Origin: Deltaproteobacteria bacterium CG03_land_8_20_14_0_80_45_14
Lineage (GTDB): Bacteria > Desulfobacterota > BSN033 > UBA1163
Assembly (NCBI GenBank): GCA_002780715.1
Contig: PEUO01000073.1
Coordinates: 1 to 43,070, forward strand
Direction of reading: 5' to 3'
DNA length: 43,070 nucleotides
In this document: positions 7,141 through 15,707 of the stretch, piece by piece
How the letters are laid out: every line of letters starts with the position of its first letter
How positions within the stretch are numbered: position 1 is the first letter of the stretch
Notes under the pieces: model-generated
Database searches by the model: none
Seen by the model: the letters and a program-made list of their open reading frames with translations, nothing else
Told to the model about the DNA's origin: nothing
Position numbers and translations under genes: made by a program

Positions 7141-9312
7141 TTAAATGCGGACGGGGAGTTCAATGAGGAAGGTGGTTCCTTTGGGTTTGTTGTCCCGCAC
7201 CCGGATATATCCGTTGTGATCAGAGATGATGGCGTTGATGATGGTCAGTCCTAACCCCGTTCCACTTTTTCTGGTCGAAAAATAAGGTTCGAAAAGTCTC
7301 CCTTTGTCTTCGTCAGGGATCCCACGACCATCGTCACTCACCTCAAGGCGAACCATCTGTAACTTGGAATCGTAACTCGTCTGGATTCTGATCTTTCCTT
7401 CATTTTCGATGGCAGCAAGACTATTCTTGATCAAATTGATCATCACCCGTTTCATCTGATCCCGGTCGATCTTAAGGACAGGAAGCTCATTGGGAATAAA
7501 TTCAAAACGGACTTGTTTTTGAATCCCCTGGAAGAGAATCAGGGTCTCCTGAATGATCTCATTGAGATGATTGGGAGTAGGTTGGGAGGCTGGCATACGA
7601 GCAAAGTTCGAAAATTCGTTGACCATTCCCTTCAATTCTTCAACTTGTTTCACGATCGTCCGGGTGCACTCATCAAAGACCGTCCCATCGGGTTGAAGTT
7701 TTTCCAAATACCGTTTCCTGAGCCGTTGAGCAGAAAGTTGAATAGGGGTGAGTGGATTTTTGATCTCATGAGCAATCCGCCGAGCCACCTCTCTCCAAGC
7801 CGCCATCCTCTGTGCTTTGATCAACTGGGTGAGGTCATCGAAGACAGCCACGAAACCGAGGGATTTTCCCTCCTCATCCCTCAAGGTGGTTAGATTGATC
7901 AACAGGGACAGGGATTTCCCCTCCAGGTTCACAATGACCTGTCTCTCAATAGAATCCTTTCCAGAAGATCTGAGTTCATTCAATAATCGCTCAATCTGCT
8001 CCACATACTCCTTCGGCAATGCCTCGGAGAATTTTTTCTCCAGGACGGCTTCCCCTTTGAACTCTAACATCTGTTCCGCAGAAGTGTTGATGGTCGTCAC
8101 ATTTCCTTTCTCATCGATGGAGATGACTCCAGCGGCTACATTTTTCAGGACGATCTCCATGTACTTCTTCCGTTGCTCCAACTCAGAACGGCTCACCTGA
8201 AGATCTCCCGTCATTTGATTGAAGGATTGGACAAGCATCCCAATCTCATCTGCCGCTTTCATCTGAATTCGGAAATTGAGATCTCCCGTGGCAATCCGAT
8301 GGGTGGCCTCTGCCAAATCTTTAATCGGAACGGTAATATCCTTAGCTAAATGGAAACCAAACCACGTGGCCGAGAAGACGATGAGAAGGGTGACCATCAG
8401 CAGAGCCATCATGTAGCTAAACTTGATCGGCTTTTTCAAAATCTTCAATTGTTTATATTCCACAAAGGCCTGTGAGATCTCACGCATCTTGACCGTTAGA
8501 CTTTTAGGAATAAAATGCGAGGCCACGACGATTCCCACCACCTCCCCTCCTTCCGAAGGATTGAAAATGGGGGCAATGCCAGTGATCATCTCTCCCTCTC
8601 CCACCGACAAGATTCTGGAAACCTCTTTTCCTGAAAATCCTGCTTCCAACAAATCCTTCGGAAGATGGAGAGAAACAGGTTTGAGCATGGGATCCTCTAC
8701 TCCAATCGTATTCCCCTCTCCTTTCAAAAATATCCCAAGGGTGCTGAGATGGTGTTCCTGTCGTCTAACTTCCAGTTGCTCTCTCAACAGGCTCATTTCT
8801 CTTGATCCTTTGTTAAGGCCTTGTTTGGAGAGGAATTTACTAATCTGTTGAGCGGTGGAAACTGTATTGTTAGCAAAATCTCGATAATAGGTCTGAGCCA
8901 CTTCTAAGGATCCTTGAAGGGACTGCTCCACCTGGGCGCTAAACCAATGTTCCACACTATTGGTGATGAATCCCACTGCTACCAAAAAGAGGAGAATGGT
9001 TGGAATGAGGGAAAGGCTGACAAAAGCCACCACCAATTTGGTTCTGAGCTTGGCTCCCAAGACTTTCCGCTTTCGCTCAAAGATCAGTTTTACCAGATTC
9101 CGGATCACCAAAAAGATCAGGAGGAGAATCAGGATAATGTTGATGTTGATCAGGCTGAAAATGATGATATTGTTGGCGACAGGGATTTTCCCTCCTATTT
9201 GGGGGAATTTCATCTCGAAGGTTGTAAAGATGAGGATGAGGATAGAGATGATCCCAATGATGATCAACTCATTTCGTCGTTTTCTTGCTTCAGGGGAAAT
9301 TGCTTTCTTCAT
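7141..9312 (-). CDS. NtrY-like membrane sensor histidine kinase
   Basis: The 723-residue kinase has two N-terminal membrane segments (about 15-33 and 48-72), a third at 90-117, an extracytoplasmic sensor region, and a fourth at ~300-322. Then come HAMP (to ~375), PAS (~380-490) and a HisKA domain with RRIAHEIKNPLTPIQ (His515), followed by HATPase with N box (~628), DDGRGIP (~660) and GTGLGLTI (~684). The topology and H-box match NtrY-type nitrogen/redox sensors. The signal is unknown. NtrY normally sits next to its regulator NtrX, but here smpB follows and no response-regulator gene occurs in the window. A DUF4390 gene lies directly upstream, as often seen in deltaproteobacteria. Confidence 0.88.
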   Translation of the reverse strand: MKKAISPEARKRRNELIIIGIISILILIFTTFEMKFPQIGGKIPVANNIIIFSLININIILILLLIFLVIRNLVKLIFERKRKVLGAKLRTKLVVAFVSLSLIPTILLFLVAVGFITNSVEHWFSAQVEQSLQGSLEVAQTYYRDFANNTVSTAQQISKFLSKQGLNKGSREMSLLREQLEVRRQEHHLSTLGIFLKGEGNTIGVEDPMLKPVSLHLPKDLLEAGFSGKEVSRILSVGEGEMITGIAPIFNPSEGGEVVGIVVASHFIPKSLTVKMREISQAFVEYKQLKILKKPIKFSYMMALLMVTLLIVFSATWFGFHLAKDITVPIKDLAEATHRIATGDLNFRIQMKAADEIGMLVQSFNQMTGDLQVSRSELEQRKKYMEIVLKNVAAGVISIDEKGNVTTINTSAEQMLEFKGEAVLEKKFSEALPKEYVEQIERLLNELRSSGKDSIERQVIVNLEGKSLSLLINLTTLRDEEGKSLGFVAVFDDLTQLIKAQRMAAWREVARRIAHEIKNPLTPIQLSAQRLRKRYLEKLQPDGTVFDECTRTIVKQVEELKGMVNEFSNFARMPASQPTPNHLNEIIQETLILFQGIQKQVRFEFIPNELPVLKIDRDQMKRVMINLIKNSLAAIENEGKIRIQTSYDSKLQMVRLEVSDDGRGIPDEDKGRLFEPYFSTRKSGTGLGLTIINAIISDHNGYIRVRDNKPKGTTFLIELPVRI

Positions 9313-9332
9313 CTATTAACCTTTTTAATCCC

Positions 9333-9421
9333 CCCCTGCCTACCGGCAGGCAGGCAACCCCCCTTTAGTCTCCGACCCAGAGCGGTCTCTGACCCGGAGG
9401 GTAAAGGGGGGCGAGGGGGGA
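9333..9421. repeat. Nested palindromic element between DUF4390 gene and kinase
   Basis: It has two parts: a GCCTACCGGCAGGC palindrome, then CCCCCCTTTA ... TAAAGGGGGG arms flanking an imperfect direct repeat (gtctccgacccagagcg / gtctctgacccggaggg). The first palindrome recurs at 25380-25398 (cctgcctgcggtaggcagg). It fills the 112-base gap inside an otherwise compact operon and could form a strong hairpin in the transcript. Confidence 0.65.
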
Positions 9422-9424
9422 TTT

Positions 9425-10015
9425 TTAAGGCGGAAGAGGTTCGATATGCCAATCGGTTTCGAAATCCCATAAGGAGACGAAAAAGAAGAGATACTCTAAA
9501 TGAAGAGGAAGCCTGACTGGATCCAATTCGGCCTTGATTCGAAAGTAAGTAGGAATTCCGGGTTCGAGTAGAGAGGAAGACCAAATTTCAAGCTCTTTCA
9601 CTTTAGACATCAGCTTTTTGGCCTCCTCCAAACTGGAAGCAACCGGAGAGGAACGGTTTTCTTCTAGTGTCACTTGATAGACTTTTTGAATGGGATGGTA
9701 TTGGACAGTATGATGAAACTCGTGAGAGGCCACTTTCCGATCCTTCCACCAACTTCTTTTCTGATAAAGATTAATATAAAAGGTGAAGGTCGTCCGTATC
9801 CCCGACTGGATGGCCTCCTCCATCTTCTCCGTAAAACAGTCCTCCACATCGAAACTGACCTTCCAGACCCCATTCGCCCCCTTCACATTGACATCCTTAA
9901 TGGAGGCTTTTTGACAAAAGGCTGAAAGAGGAAAAATCCAGATCAAAAGGAAGGCGATCCCTCCGATGAACCATTGATTTCGTCTCTTGTGTTTCAAATT
10001 GGTTTTGATCGCCAT
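9425..10015 (-). CDS. DUF4390 family exported protein
   Basis: The ORF track starts at 10072, but that lies inside rnpB. ATG 10015 gives a proper export signal: a basic start (KTNLKHKRRNQW), then a hydrophobic core and an Ala-Phe-Cys cleavage region near residue 34. The mature ~160 residues match the DUF4390 pattern (WKVSFDVEDCFTEKMEEAIQ, then GIRTTFTFYI). This is a periplasmic protein of unknown function that co-occurs with NtrY-like kinases, so it may influence the sensor; that is inference. It lies upstream of the kinase on the same strand with a repeat between them. Confidence 0.82.
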   Translation of the reverse strand: MAIKTNLKHKRRNQWFIGGIAFLLIWIFPLSAFCQKASIKDVNVKGANGVWKVSFDVEDCFTEKMEEAIQSGIRTTFTFYINLYQKRSWWKDRKVASHEFHHTVQYHPIQKVYQVTLEENRSSPVASSLEEAKKLMSKVKELEIWSSSLLEPGIPTYFRIKAELDPVRLPLHLEYLFFFVSLWDFETDWHIEPLPP

Positions 10016-10217
10016 AGTGTATAAGTAAAAAAAGGGGATTTTCGAAGGGGACCATAAGCCGAGTTCTGTCATCCCGATCCCGCTTTTCAGTGGGAATCGG
10101 GAGGATGGCCATTTATCTAGGGCCCTGATTGCTCAGGGTCTCAAGCGACCTCACCCGTCCCGCCTTTGTCCCGATGCTATTGCCTCGGGACAAATTTGAA
10201 TGGGCTTTTCTTATCTC

Positions 10218-10252
10218 CCCTGTGGAGTAGGCGTAGCCGCCACTCCACAGGG
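10218..10252. repeat. 35-bp palindromic insert in rnpB, copy 1 (P16/P17 region)
   Basis: CCCTGTGGAGT and ACTCCACAGGG enclose GCGTAGCCGC-type bases, giving an 11 + 4 bp hairpin. The sequence is the exact reverse complement of copy 2. By alignment from memory with E. coli rnpB it falls after CR-III, in the variable P16/P17 arm. Confidence 0.85.
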
Positions 10253-10352
10253 AGGAAGCGGAACCTATTTGGTCTTGCTCCGGGTGGGGTTTACCTAGCT
10301 ACCCCAATCGCTCAGGGTACTGGTGAGCCCTTGCCTCGCCTTTTCACCCTTA

Positions 10353-10387
10353 CCCTGTGGAGTGGCGGCTACGCCTACTCCACAGGG
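10353..10387. repeat. 35-bp palindromic insert in rnpB, copy 2 (P12 region)
   Basis: This is an exact reverse complement of copy 1 over all 35 bases. It sits between ACATACCGCC and GGTAAGGGTG, where E. coli rnpB has the P12 hairpin, so the insert appears to replace the helix tip. Confidence 0.85.
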
Positions 10388-10416
10388 CGGTATGTTTTCT
10401 GTGGCACTTTCCTTAC

Positions 10417-10453
10417 CCCCGTGAAGTGGCGGCTGCGCCTACTTCACAGGGGC
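10417..10453. repeat. Palindromic insert in rnpB, copy 3 (P9 region)
   Basis: This is a diverged member of the same family: GTGAAGT-ggcggctgcgcct-ACTTCAC with CCCC/GGGG flanks. Paired changes (GGAGT to GAAGT with ACTCC to ACTTC) keep the stem. The position matches P9. Confidence 0.8.
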
Positions 10454-10572
10454 AGTCCGTGTTACGGACCACCCTGCCCTTTGGAGCTCGGACTTTCCTC
10501 TCCTCCTCATTTCCCGCTTCGCGTGATATCAGGAGGAGCGACCATCTGCTCCCCTTCGACTCCCCTCCTTTC

Positions 10573-10655
10573 CTGAGATTTCTGGAAAACTGAAGAAATC
10601 TCTGATTAATCAAGAGAGCTTATCGTAGTCTTTTTGAGCTCTCTTCCTTTTTCCT
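10573..10655. repeat. Two-hairpin dispersed repeat, copy A (overlaps rnhA 3' end)
   Basis: GAGATTTCT-10 nt-AGAAATCTC is followed by aatcaagagagc and, after a short spacer, gagctctc. The same order occurs at 42673-42808. The second half is the last ~13 codons plus stop of rnhA. Confidence 0.7.
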
Positions 10656-11103
10656 TTACGATCCTCCTCTGGATCGCTTGATTCGCCAAACGGTCTGCTT
10701 CTTTATTCTCTTCCCTTGGAATGGATTCAATCTCAAAGAATGAAAATGTTTTTAAATTCTGGAGCGCTGTTTTGTGGAGGGCCTTTAAATTCAAATCCTT
10801 CACGCGATAGACCCCTTTAATTTGTCTTTCGACCAATTCTGAATCCGTGAAGATTTGGAGGGTGTTACCCCCCAATCGCTTTGCTTCTCTCAGCCCTAAA
10901 AGAAGGGCCCAGTATTCTGCCTGATTATTCGTCTTGTGGCCGAGATATCGGCTTACCTCCGAAATTTTTTTCCCTTCTCCATTCGTAATCCAAATCCCTG
11001 CCCCTGCACTCCCCGGATTTCCCCTGGAGGCTCCATCAATATAAATGACCAATCGATCTTCTGGTCCCGAGGATTTCATTTCCTGCTTCGATCTCCATCC
11101 CAA
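10606..11103 (-). CDS. Ribonuclease HI family protein
   Basis: RNase HI cleaves RNA in RNA-DNA hybrids. The 165-residue ORF carries the four catalytic acids in order: Asp23 (YIDGASRGNP), Glu63 (NNQAEYWALL), Asp87 (FTDSELV) and Asp137 (NKEADRLAN). It is the compact type without the basic protrusion. ATG 11079 (residue 9) forms an ATGA overlap with the upstream zinc-ribbon gene and may be the true start; the catalytic domain is unaffected. The last ~13 residues (RELKKTTISSLD) are encoded by a dispersed hairpin repeat, so the C-terminus was probably remodelled by that element. Confidence 0.9.
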   Translation of the reverse strand: MGWRSKQEMKSSGPEDRLVIYIDGASRGNPGSAGAGIWITNGEGKKISEVSRYLGHKTNNQAEYWALLLGLREAKRLGGNTLQIFTDSELVERQIKGVYRVKDLNLKALHKTALQNLKTFSFFEIESIPREENKEADRLANQAIQRRIVKEKGRELKKTTISSLD

Positions 11104-11795
11104 TAGAGAATTCGGTTACAGTTGGGACACCGAATGAGGGCATTGTTTTTTAGAACCTCGATGAACATTTGAGGGGGAACATTTACAAAACAGCCCTGGC
11201 AGGTCTCGTTCTTGACGCTGACCACACCCACCCCCTGTCTTTTTTCCTTCAAGGTATGATAGAGTTTGAACAGTTTGGATTCGATCTGTTTAGAAAGGAC
11301 CTCCCTTCGTTCCATCTTTTCGTTCCAGGCCCCCTCATCATGGTCCATCTTTTCTTGAAGCTTTTTTCGCTCCACCTCAATTTTTTCGAGGGTCATCCCC
11401 ACTTCCTTTTCTCTTTTAGAGATATCCTTCTTGAGTTCGTCGATTTCCTCCAAAACCTGGAGGACCTCTTCTTCCATCCGGCTGTTCGCTCCCTTGATAG
11501 CATCGATTTCGATAAGGAGGGCCTGATACTCTTTGTTGGTCTTCACTTCGGACATCCTTCCTTCTGCCCTCTTGATTTTTTCTTGCTCCAAATTCAGCTG
11601 CCCCTCTCTCTGCCTCCGCGTCTTCTCTAAGGATTCGATCTTTTCCTTCTCCTTCTGAATCTTCTCTTTCTCGATCTTCTGTTTTTCATCCAACTTTTTC
11701 ATCTCTTTGGGATACCGATCTTTTTCCTCCTTAATACTCTTGAGTTCAAGATCAACTTTTTGAAGTCCCCAAAGCAGTTCTAATTGCTTCTTCAA
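11076..11795 (-). CDS. C4 zinc-ribbon, coiled-coil protein (DUF164/CdsZ-like)
   Basis: Residues ~10-180 are a long charged coiled coil. The C-terminus has a zinc ribbon with CQGC and CPNC pairs (ETCQGCFVNVPPQMF, RCPNCNRILYW). Family members with this layout sit next to RNase HI genes in many bacteria; some have been linked to ribosome or tRNA quality control, but the role here is not shown by sequence. The track start (TTG 11816) lacks a ribosome-binding site. TTG 11795 follows AGGAGG by 6 bases and gives the usual KKQLELLWGLQKVDLEL beginning. The stop overlaps the possible rnhA start. Confidence 0.82.
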   Translation of the reverse strand: MKKQLELLWGLQKVDLELKSIKEEKDRYPKEMKKLDEKQKIEKEKIQKEKEKIESLEKTRRQREGQLNLEQEKIKRAEGRMSEVKTNKEYQALLIEIDAIKGANSRMEEEVLQVLEEIDELKKDISKREKEVGMTLEKIEVERKKLQEKMDHDEGAWNEKMERREVLSKQIESKLFKLYHTLKEKRQGVGVVSVKNETCQGCFVNVPPQMFIEVLKNNALIRCPNCNRILYWDGDRSRK

Positions 11796-11855
11796 TCCTT
11801 GCCTCCTATCTGACAAATTTTGTAGGAATAAATCCTAAACGGTTTGTCCCCAAAT

Positions 11856-11887
11856 AAAAAGAGTGCATCCCTTTGGTGCACTCTTTT
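11856..11887 (-). terminator. Terminator downstream of the tRNA
   Basis: AAAAAGAGTGCA and TGCACTCTTTTT form a perfect 12-bp stem with a 8-base loop. A/U tracts on both sides make it able to act in both directions. It separates the tRNA from the zinc-ribbon/RNase HI genes. Confidence 0.85.
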
Positions 11888-11958
11888 TATCCCGTCCAGA
11901 CTCACGGAGCATCTTTTCTTTTACCCCCAAGGAGTGCATAAGAAATTCTTCCCTTTCT

Positions 11959-12034
11959 TGGTGGGCCCACCTGGGTTCGAACCAGGGACCTACCGGTTAT
12001 GAGCCGGTGGCTCTTCCAGCTGAGCTATGGGCCC
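11959..12034 (-). tRNA. tRNA with CAU anticodon (Ile2 or elongator Met)
   Basis: A cloverleaf of 76 nt with GGGCCCA/TGGGCCC acceptor, encoded CCA, D arm AGCTCAGCTGGAAGAGC, anticodon loop CTCATAA on a CCGG/CCGG stem, and T arm CCTGGTTCGAACCCAGG. CAU reads AUG, or AUA after lysidine modification. The overall look is closer to tRNA-Ile2 as I remember it, but I cannot separate the two with certainty. The absence of a C1-A mismatch excludes initiator tRNA. Confidence 0.93.
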
Positions 12035-12073
12035 CATCCTTATTATATGTCATCCCCCAAGAGTGTCAACCCC

Positions 12074-12153
12074 ATGCACCACATCGGGTGCATGGCTTCG
12101 CCCTGAACCGCGATAGATTCAGGCCAAAGCCCTGAACCTCACATGGTTCAGGG
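12074..12153 (-). terminator. Multi-hairpin region after rpoD
   Basis: Immediately past the rpoD stop, GCCCTGAACC / GGTTCAGGG form a strong stem, then GCCTGAATC.. / ..GGTTCAGGGC and ATGCACC / GGTGCAT form two more. There is no long U-run, so this could be a terminator or an RNA-stabilising end before the tRNA. Confidence 0.55.
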
Positions 12154-13884
12154 TTATGTTTCGAGGAAACTTTTCAACTTCTTCGCCCGGCTGGGATGTC
12201 GTAATTTCCTTAATGCCTTTGCCTCAATCTGCCGGATTCTTTCCCGGGTGACATCGAAATCCTGCCCCACTTCTTCCAAAGTATGGTCGTATTTTTCCCC
12301 AATCCCAAATCGCATCCTCAAAACCTTCTCCTCTCTGGGAGTGAGACTGGCTAGGACCTTTCGAGTTTGTTCTGATAAATTGGCATTGATCACAGCCTCC
12401 TGGGGTGAGATAATTGCTTTGTCTTCGATAAAGTCCCCTAAGTGGCTATCTTCCTCCTCACCGATGGGTGTTTCAAGAGAGATTGGCTCTTTGGCAATCT
12501 TCAACACCTTCCTCACCTTATCCAAAGCCATATCCATCTTCTCCGCGATCTCTTCGGGAGCGGGCTCTCTCCCTATCTCCTGCACGAGGTATCTGGAGGT
12601 TCGGATCAATTTATTGATCGTCTCGATCATATGAACGGGGATCCGGATGGTCCGCGCCTGATCCGCAATGGCTCGTGTGATGGCTTGCCGGATCCACCAG
12701 GTCGCATAGGTGCTAAATTTATAACCTCGTTGGTATTCAAATTTATCCACCGCTCTCATCAACCCGATATTCCCCTCCTGAATGAGGTCTAAGAATTGAA
12801 GCCCGCGATTGGTATACTTTTTTGCAATGGAGACAACCAGCCTCAGGTTCGCCTTCACCAATTCACTCTTGGCCTCATTGGCTTTTGTCTCCCCTTCCAC
12901 AATAGCCTTCACCGCGGTGGCCAACTTGCCAGCAGTCAGGCCACATTCAGTTTCCACCTTGTGGATCTTCCTCTGGACATTCATGGTGGCCCGGGAAATC
13001 TCTTGGAGATCGGATTTATTCAATTTTCGGGTCCGAAGAAGTTTCTTCTCACTCACACTCCTTGCCTTCAACTTCTTCAGATAGCTCCGCGCCTCCTGAA
13101 CAGAAATTCCCTGCTTTTCTTCAAACTTCTTGATCTCGTTTTCGCCTTTTTCAACCCGGTTCAGCATCTGCTTCATTTTTTGGACAATTTTATTAATCTG
13201 GACGTCTCTCAAATTCATCTGATTGAAACATTCTAAAATCTCCTCCTGTTTCTTTTTAACCTGCCTCTGTATCTTGCCTCTCGGAATTGACCTTTTTTTC
13301 AGAAGCCGCCGAACCTCCTCATTCCTTCGCTTGATTCGATCGATGAGTTCCAAAATCTTTTTTTTCTGGGCCTGTTCTTCTTCGAAGCTAACTTCTTCCT
13401 CGTCGATTTCGTTGGTCACTTCCCGGATCTCTACCTTGCCAGCCTTGATCGCATTGCCCAGATTGATAACCTCTTTGACGACCATGGGACAGTTCAAGAC
13501 GACGCTCAGCACTTCTCTCTTACCCCTTTCAATTCTTTTAGCAATCTCTACCTCTCCTTCTCGGGTGAGAAGGGAAACCGATCCCATCTCGCGGAGATAC
13601 ATTCGAACGGGGTCTGTGGCCCTGCCAAAGGTCTCCATTTCCAATTCATCGCCTTCTTCCTCTTCCTTCTCCACGGCCTTCTCTTCTTCCACTTTCAACC
13701 CTTGTAGATCATCCACCACATCGATGTCCATTTCGTCGAACATCATGAGGACATCATCAATCTGATCAGAGGAGACGATATCGTTAGGAGGGATACCATT
13801 CACCTCATCGAAGGTCAGAAATCCCTTCTCCCCCTCTATTTTAATCAAGTGCTCAACCGCTTTGATCTTTCCTCCCTTCGCCAT
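12154..13884 (-). CDS. rpoD: RNA polymerase primary sigma factor
   Basis: This 576-residue sigma-70 directs housekeeping transcription. Region 1.1 lies at the N-terminus; region 1.2 reads [20 protein letters not shown] (~95); an acidic/coiled non-conserved region follows. Region 2 carries [20 protein letters not shown] and [20 protein letters not shown] (-10 recognition and melting). Region 4 ends with [20 protein letters not shown] (-35 recognition). It is the last gene of the rpsU-yqeY-mutS2-dnaG-rpoD cluster, 12 bases after dnaG, with three hairpins after its stop. Confidence 0.97.
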   Translation of the reverse strand: MAKGGKIKAVEHLIKIEGEKGFLTFDEVNGIPPNDIVSSDQIDDVLMMFDEMDIDVVDDLQGLKVEEEKAVEKEEEEGDELEMETFGRATDPVRMYLREMGSVSLLTREGEVEIAKRIERGKREVLSVVLNCPMVVKEVINLGNAIKAGKVEIREVTNEIDEEEVSFEEEQAQKKKILELIDRIKRRNEEVRRLLKKRSIPRGKIQRQVKKKQEEILECFNQMNLRDVQINKIVQKMKQMLNRVEKGENEIKKFEEKQGISVQEARSYLKKLKARSVSEKKLLRTRKLNKSDLQEISRATMNVQRKIHKVETECGLTAGKLATAVKAIVEGETKANEAKSELVKANLRLVVSIAKKYTNRGLQFLDLIQEGNIGLMRAVDKFEYQRGYKFSTYATWWIRQAITRAIADQARTIRIPVHMIETINKLIRTSRYLVQEIGREPAPEEIAEKMDMALDKVRKVLKIAKEPISLETPIGEEEDSHLGDFIEDKAIISPQEAVINANLSEQTRKVLASLTPREEKVLRMRFGIGEKYDHTLEEVGQDFDVTRERIRQIEAKALRKLRHPSRAKKLKSFLET

Positions 13885-13896
13885 TGACCTCTCCCC

Positions 13897-15699
13897 CTAG
13901 CCTTTCCGAAAACTATCTTTCTGAAGGCCTTTCTCCCTCTTCGCCAGTTCCTGGCGTTCCTTTAAAAGAGGGACCAGCCTTTTTTCCTCTGGATGTTTCT
14001 CCGCCTCTTTAATCCTTTTAAGCAACTCGCCCCTTTCTCTTTTTAACCTCTTTTCACGAATCTTTTGGATACAATCCTGCAATATTTTTCCTCGATCCCC
14101 TCCCTCCAGCCCACTCTCCTGAAAGACAAACTCACACAACCTCCCTTTGAGTTCCTCCTCAAAATTGGCTAAGGCCTCTGGCAGGTCAAGCCTTCCTTTT
14201 CTCTGATAAAGATCTTCCAGGACCTCAGCTATTTTTTGTAAGACGGGGTTCTCAAACTCCTTGACGACACCCTCCTTTGAAATAGTTGGAATGACATCAG
14301 GATCGTGAACCATGAGACGGACCACCATCTCCTCTGACTTTGGAAAAGTCTTCTCTAGGAATGACTTTTTTAAATCTTCTCCTGTCTTGGGGGGCTCCTT
14401 TGGAGAAGATCGGAGCATTTCATAAAGGAAGGACTCCTGGATATCGAGCCTCTCTGCTAAAGCCTTTATATAGAAATCCCTTCGAATCTTATCTGGGATC
14501 TTCCCGAGGAGGGCCATGCCTTCCTTTGCTACTCTAACCTTCCCATCGATAGATTTCAAATCATAGGTCTTCATCAGCCGTTCAAAAAAGAAATCGACGA
14601 GGGGCGTCGCACGCTCCACCCTTTTCCTGAAGTCTTCCAGATTTCCTTTTCTTAGAAACCCATCCGGATCCTCCCCTTTCGGAAGGACGATCGTCTTTCC
14701 TGCCACCTCCTCTTCTAACAAGAGAGGAAGGGAGCGAAGGGTGGCTTGGACCCCCGCCGGGTCCGCATCAAATATGGCGATCAAGTTTTTTGTATATCGT
14801 TTGAGGGTTTGAATATGTTGTGGGGTCAGCGCTGTTCCTAAAGTGGCAACACTATGCTTCAATCCAAATTGGTGGAGAGTTAACAGATCAAAATAACCTT
14901 CAACAATGATAACACAATCCTTCTCCGTGGCATATCGGTTGGCCACATGGAGGCCGTAGAGGACCTCTCCTTTATGATAGATAATCGATTCTGGAGAGTT
15001 AAGATATTTAGGTTGTCCTTCTCGAATCACCCTTCCCCCGAATCCGACTATCCGTTGATGGAGGTCAAAGATGGGGAAGAGGATCCTTCCCCGAAAAGCA
15101 TCATACCAGCCCTCTTTCTTCTTGGGAAAGACCAAACCCAGTTCCCACGCCAGTTCGAGAGAAGCCTTCTTCTCTTGGAGATGTTGGACCAATCCATCCC
15201 AACGATCGGTGGAAGTTCCCAATCGGTGTTCCGCAATGACCTCCTGGCTGATCCCCCTTTGAGATAAATACTTTCTACCCTCCTCACCCTCTCGCTGCTT
15301 GGTCAGGAGATCGTAGAAATACCCTGAGGCAATCTGGTTGACTTGGAAGAGGGCCTCTCTTTTGGCCATCTCCTTCTTTTGGGTTGCAGAAAGTTCACGG
15401 GTGGGGAGTTTCACTCCATAGCGCTTTGCCAGTTCCTCCACTGCTTGTGGAAAAGAAAAATGTCCCGCTTTCATTAAAAAAGTGAAGACATCTCCCCCTT
15501 CCCCGCAGCCGAAACAATGAAATATTTGCTTTTCCTCATTGACCATGAAAGAGGGAGTCTTTTCGGAATGAAATGGACAGAGGCCCTTATAGTTTTTCCC
15601 AGTCTTTTTCAGGGTCACATAATCCGAGACGACTTCCAGAACGCTGGACCGGTCCCGAATTTCCGAAACTTTTTCTTCGGATAAAAACCCAACGGCCAA
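13897..15699 (-). CDS. dnaG: DNA primase
   Basis: DnaG makes RNA primers for replication. The 600-residue protein has the CHC2 zinc finger (Cys41, His44, Cys62, Cys65 in CPFHSEKTPSF and HCFGCGEGGD), the RNAP-like core with a TOPRIM domain (VIIVEGYFDLLTLHQFG; AIFDADPAGVQAT) and a C-terminal helical DnaB-interacting region. The start is a TTG at 15699, preceded 8 bases upstream by GGGG, part of a CCCCGTTAGAAAG inverted-repeat element. It lies between mutS2 and rpoD on the same strand. Confidence 0.96.
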   Translation of the reverse strand: MAVGFLSEEKVSEIRDRSSVLEVVSDYVTLKKTGKNYKGLCPFHSEKTPSFMVNEEKQIFHCFGCGEGGDVFTFLMKAGHFSFPQAVEELAKRYGVKLPTRELSATQKKEMAKREALFQVNQIASGYFYDLLTKQREGEEGRKYLSQRGISQEVIAEHRLGTSTDRWDGLVQHLQEKKASLELAWELGLVFPKKKEGWYDAFRGRILFPIFDLHQRIVGFGGRVIREGQPKYLNSPESIIYHKGEVLYGLHVANRYATEKDCVIIVEGYFDLLTLHQFGLKHSVATLGTALTPQHIQTLKRYTKNLIAIFDADPAGVQATLRSLPLLLEEEVAGKTIVLPKGEDPDGFLRKGNLEDFRKRVERATPLVDFFFERLMKTYDLKSIDGKVRVAKEGMALLGKIPDKIRRDFYIKALAERLDIQESFLYEMLRSSPKEPPKTGEDLKKSFLEKTFPKSEEMVVRLMVHDPDVIPTISKEGVVKEFENPVLQKIAEVLEDLYQRKGRLDLPEALANFEEELKGRLCEFVFQESGLEGGDRGKILQDCIQKIREKRLKRERGELLKRIKEAEKHPEEKRLVPLLKERQELAKREKGLQKDSFRKG

Positions 15700-15707
15700 A
15701 CGATTTA

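Larger units (their letters stand above)
10040..10562 (-). ncRNA. rnpB: RNase P RNA (bacterial type A-like), enlarged
   Basis: This is the catalytic RNA for 5' tRNA maturation. Conserved blocks read on the minus strand: AGAGGAAAGTCCGAGCTCC (CR-I), ACAGAAAACATACCGCC, GGTAAGGGTGAAAAGG, AAACCCCACCCGGAGCAAG then CCAAATAGG (CR-III), CTAGATAAATG, and GACAGAACTCGGCTTATGG at the 3' end. GAAGGGGA near 10550 pairs with TCCCCTTC near 10044 as P1, and a U-run follows. At about 523 nt it is longer than usual because three palindromic hairpins are inserted. The exact ends are ±5 nt. Confidence 0.93.

Noticed and set aside
8914-9516. Long antisense ORFs over the kinase, rpoD, comEC and other genes
   Set aside because: They are shadows of real genes with compositional bias and no independent homology.
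10016-10072. N-terminal extension of the DUF4390 protein
   Set aside because: These codons lie in the 3' end and terminator of rnpB, and ATG 10015 gives a proper signal peptide.
10166-10613. ORFs inside rnpB (10166, 10357, 10413)
   Set aside because: They lie within the conserved RNase P RNA and have no homology or ribosome-binding sites.
11863-12135. 90-residue ORF across the tRNA
   Set aside because: LGSNQGPTGYEPVALPAELW is the antisense translation of the tRNA, another common false annotation.
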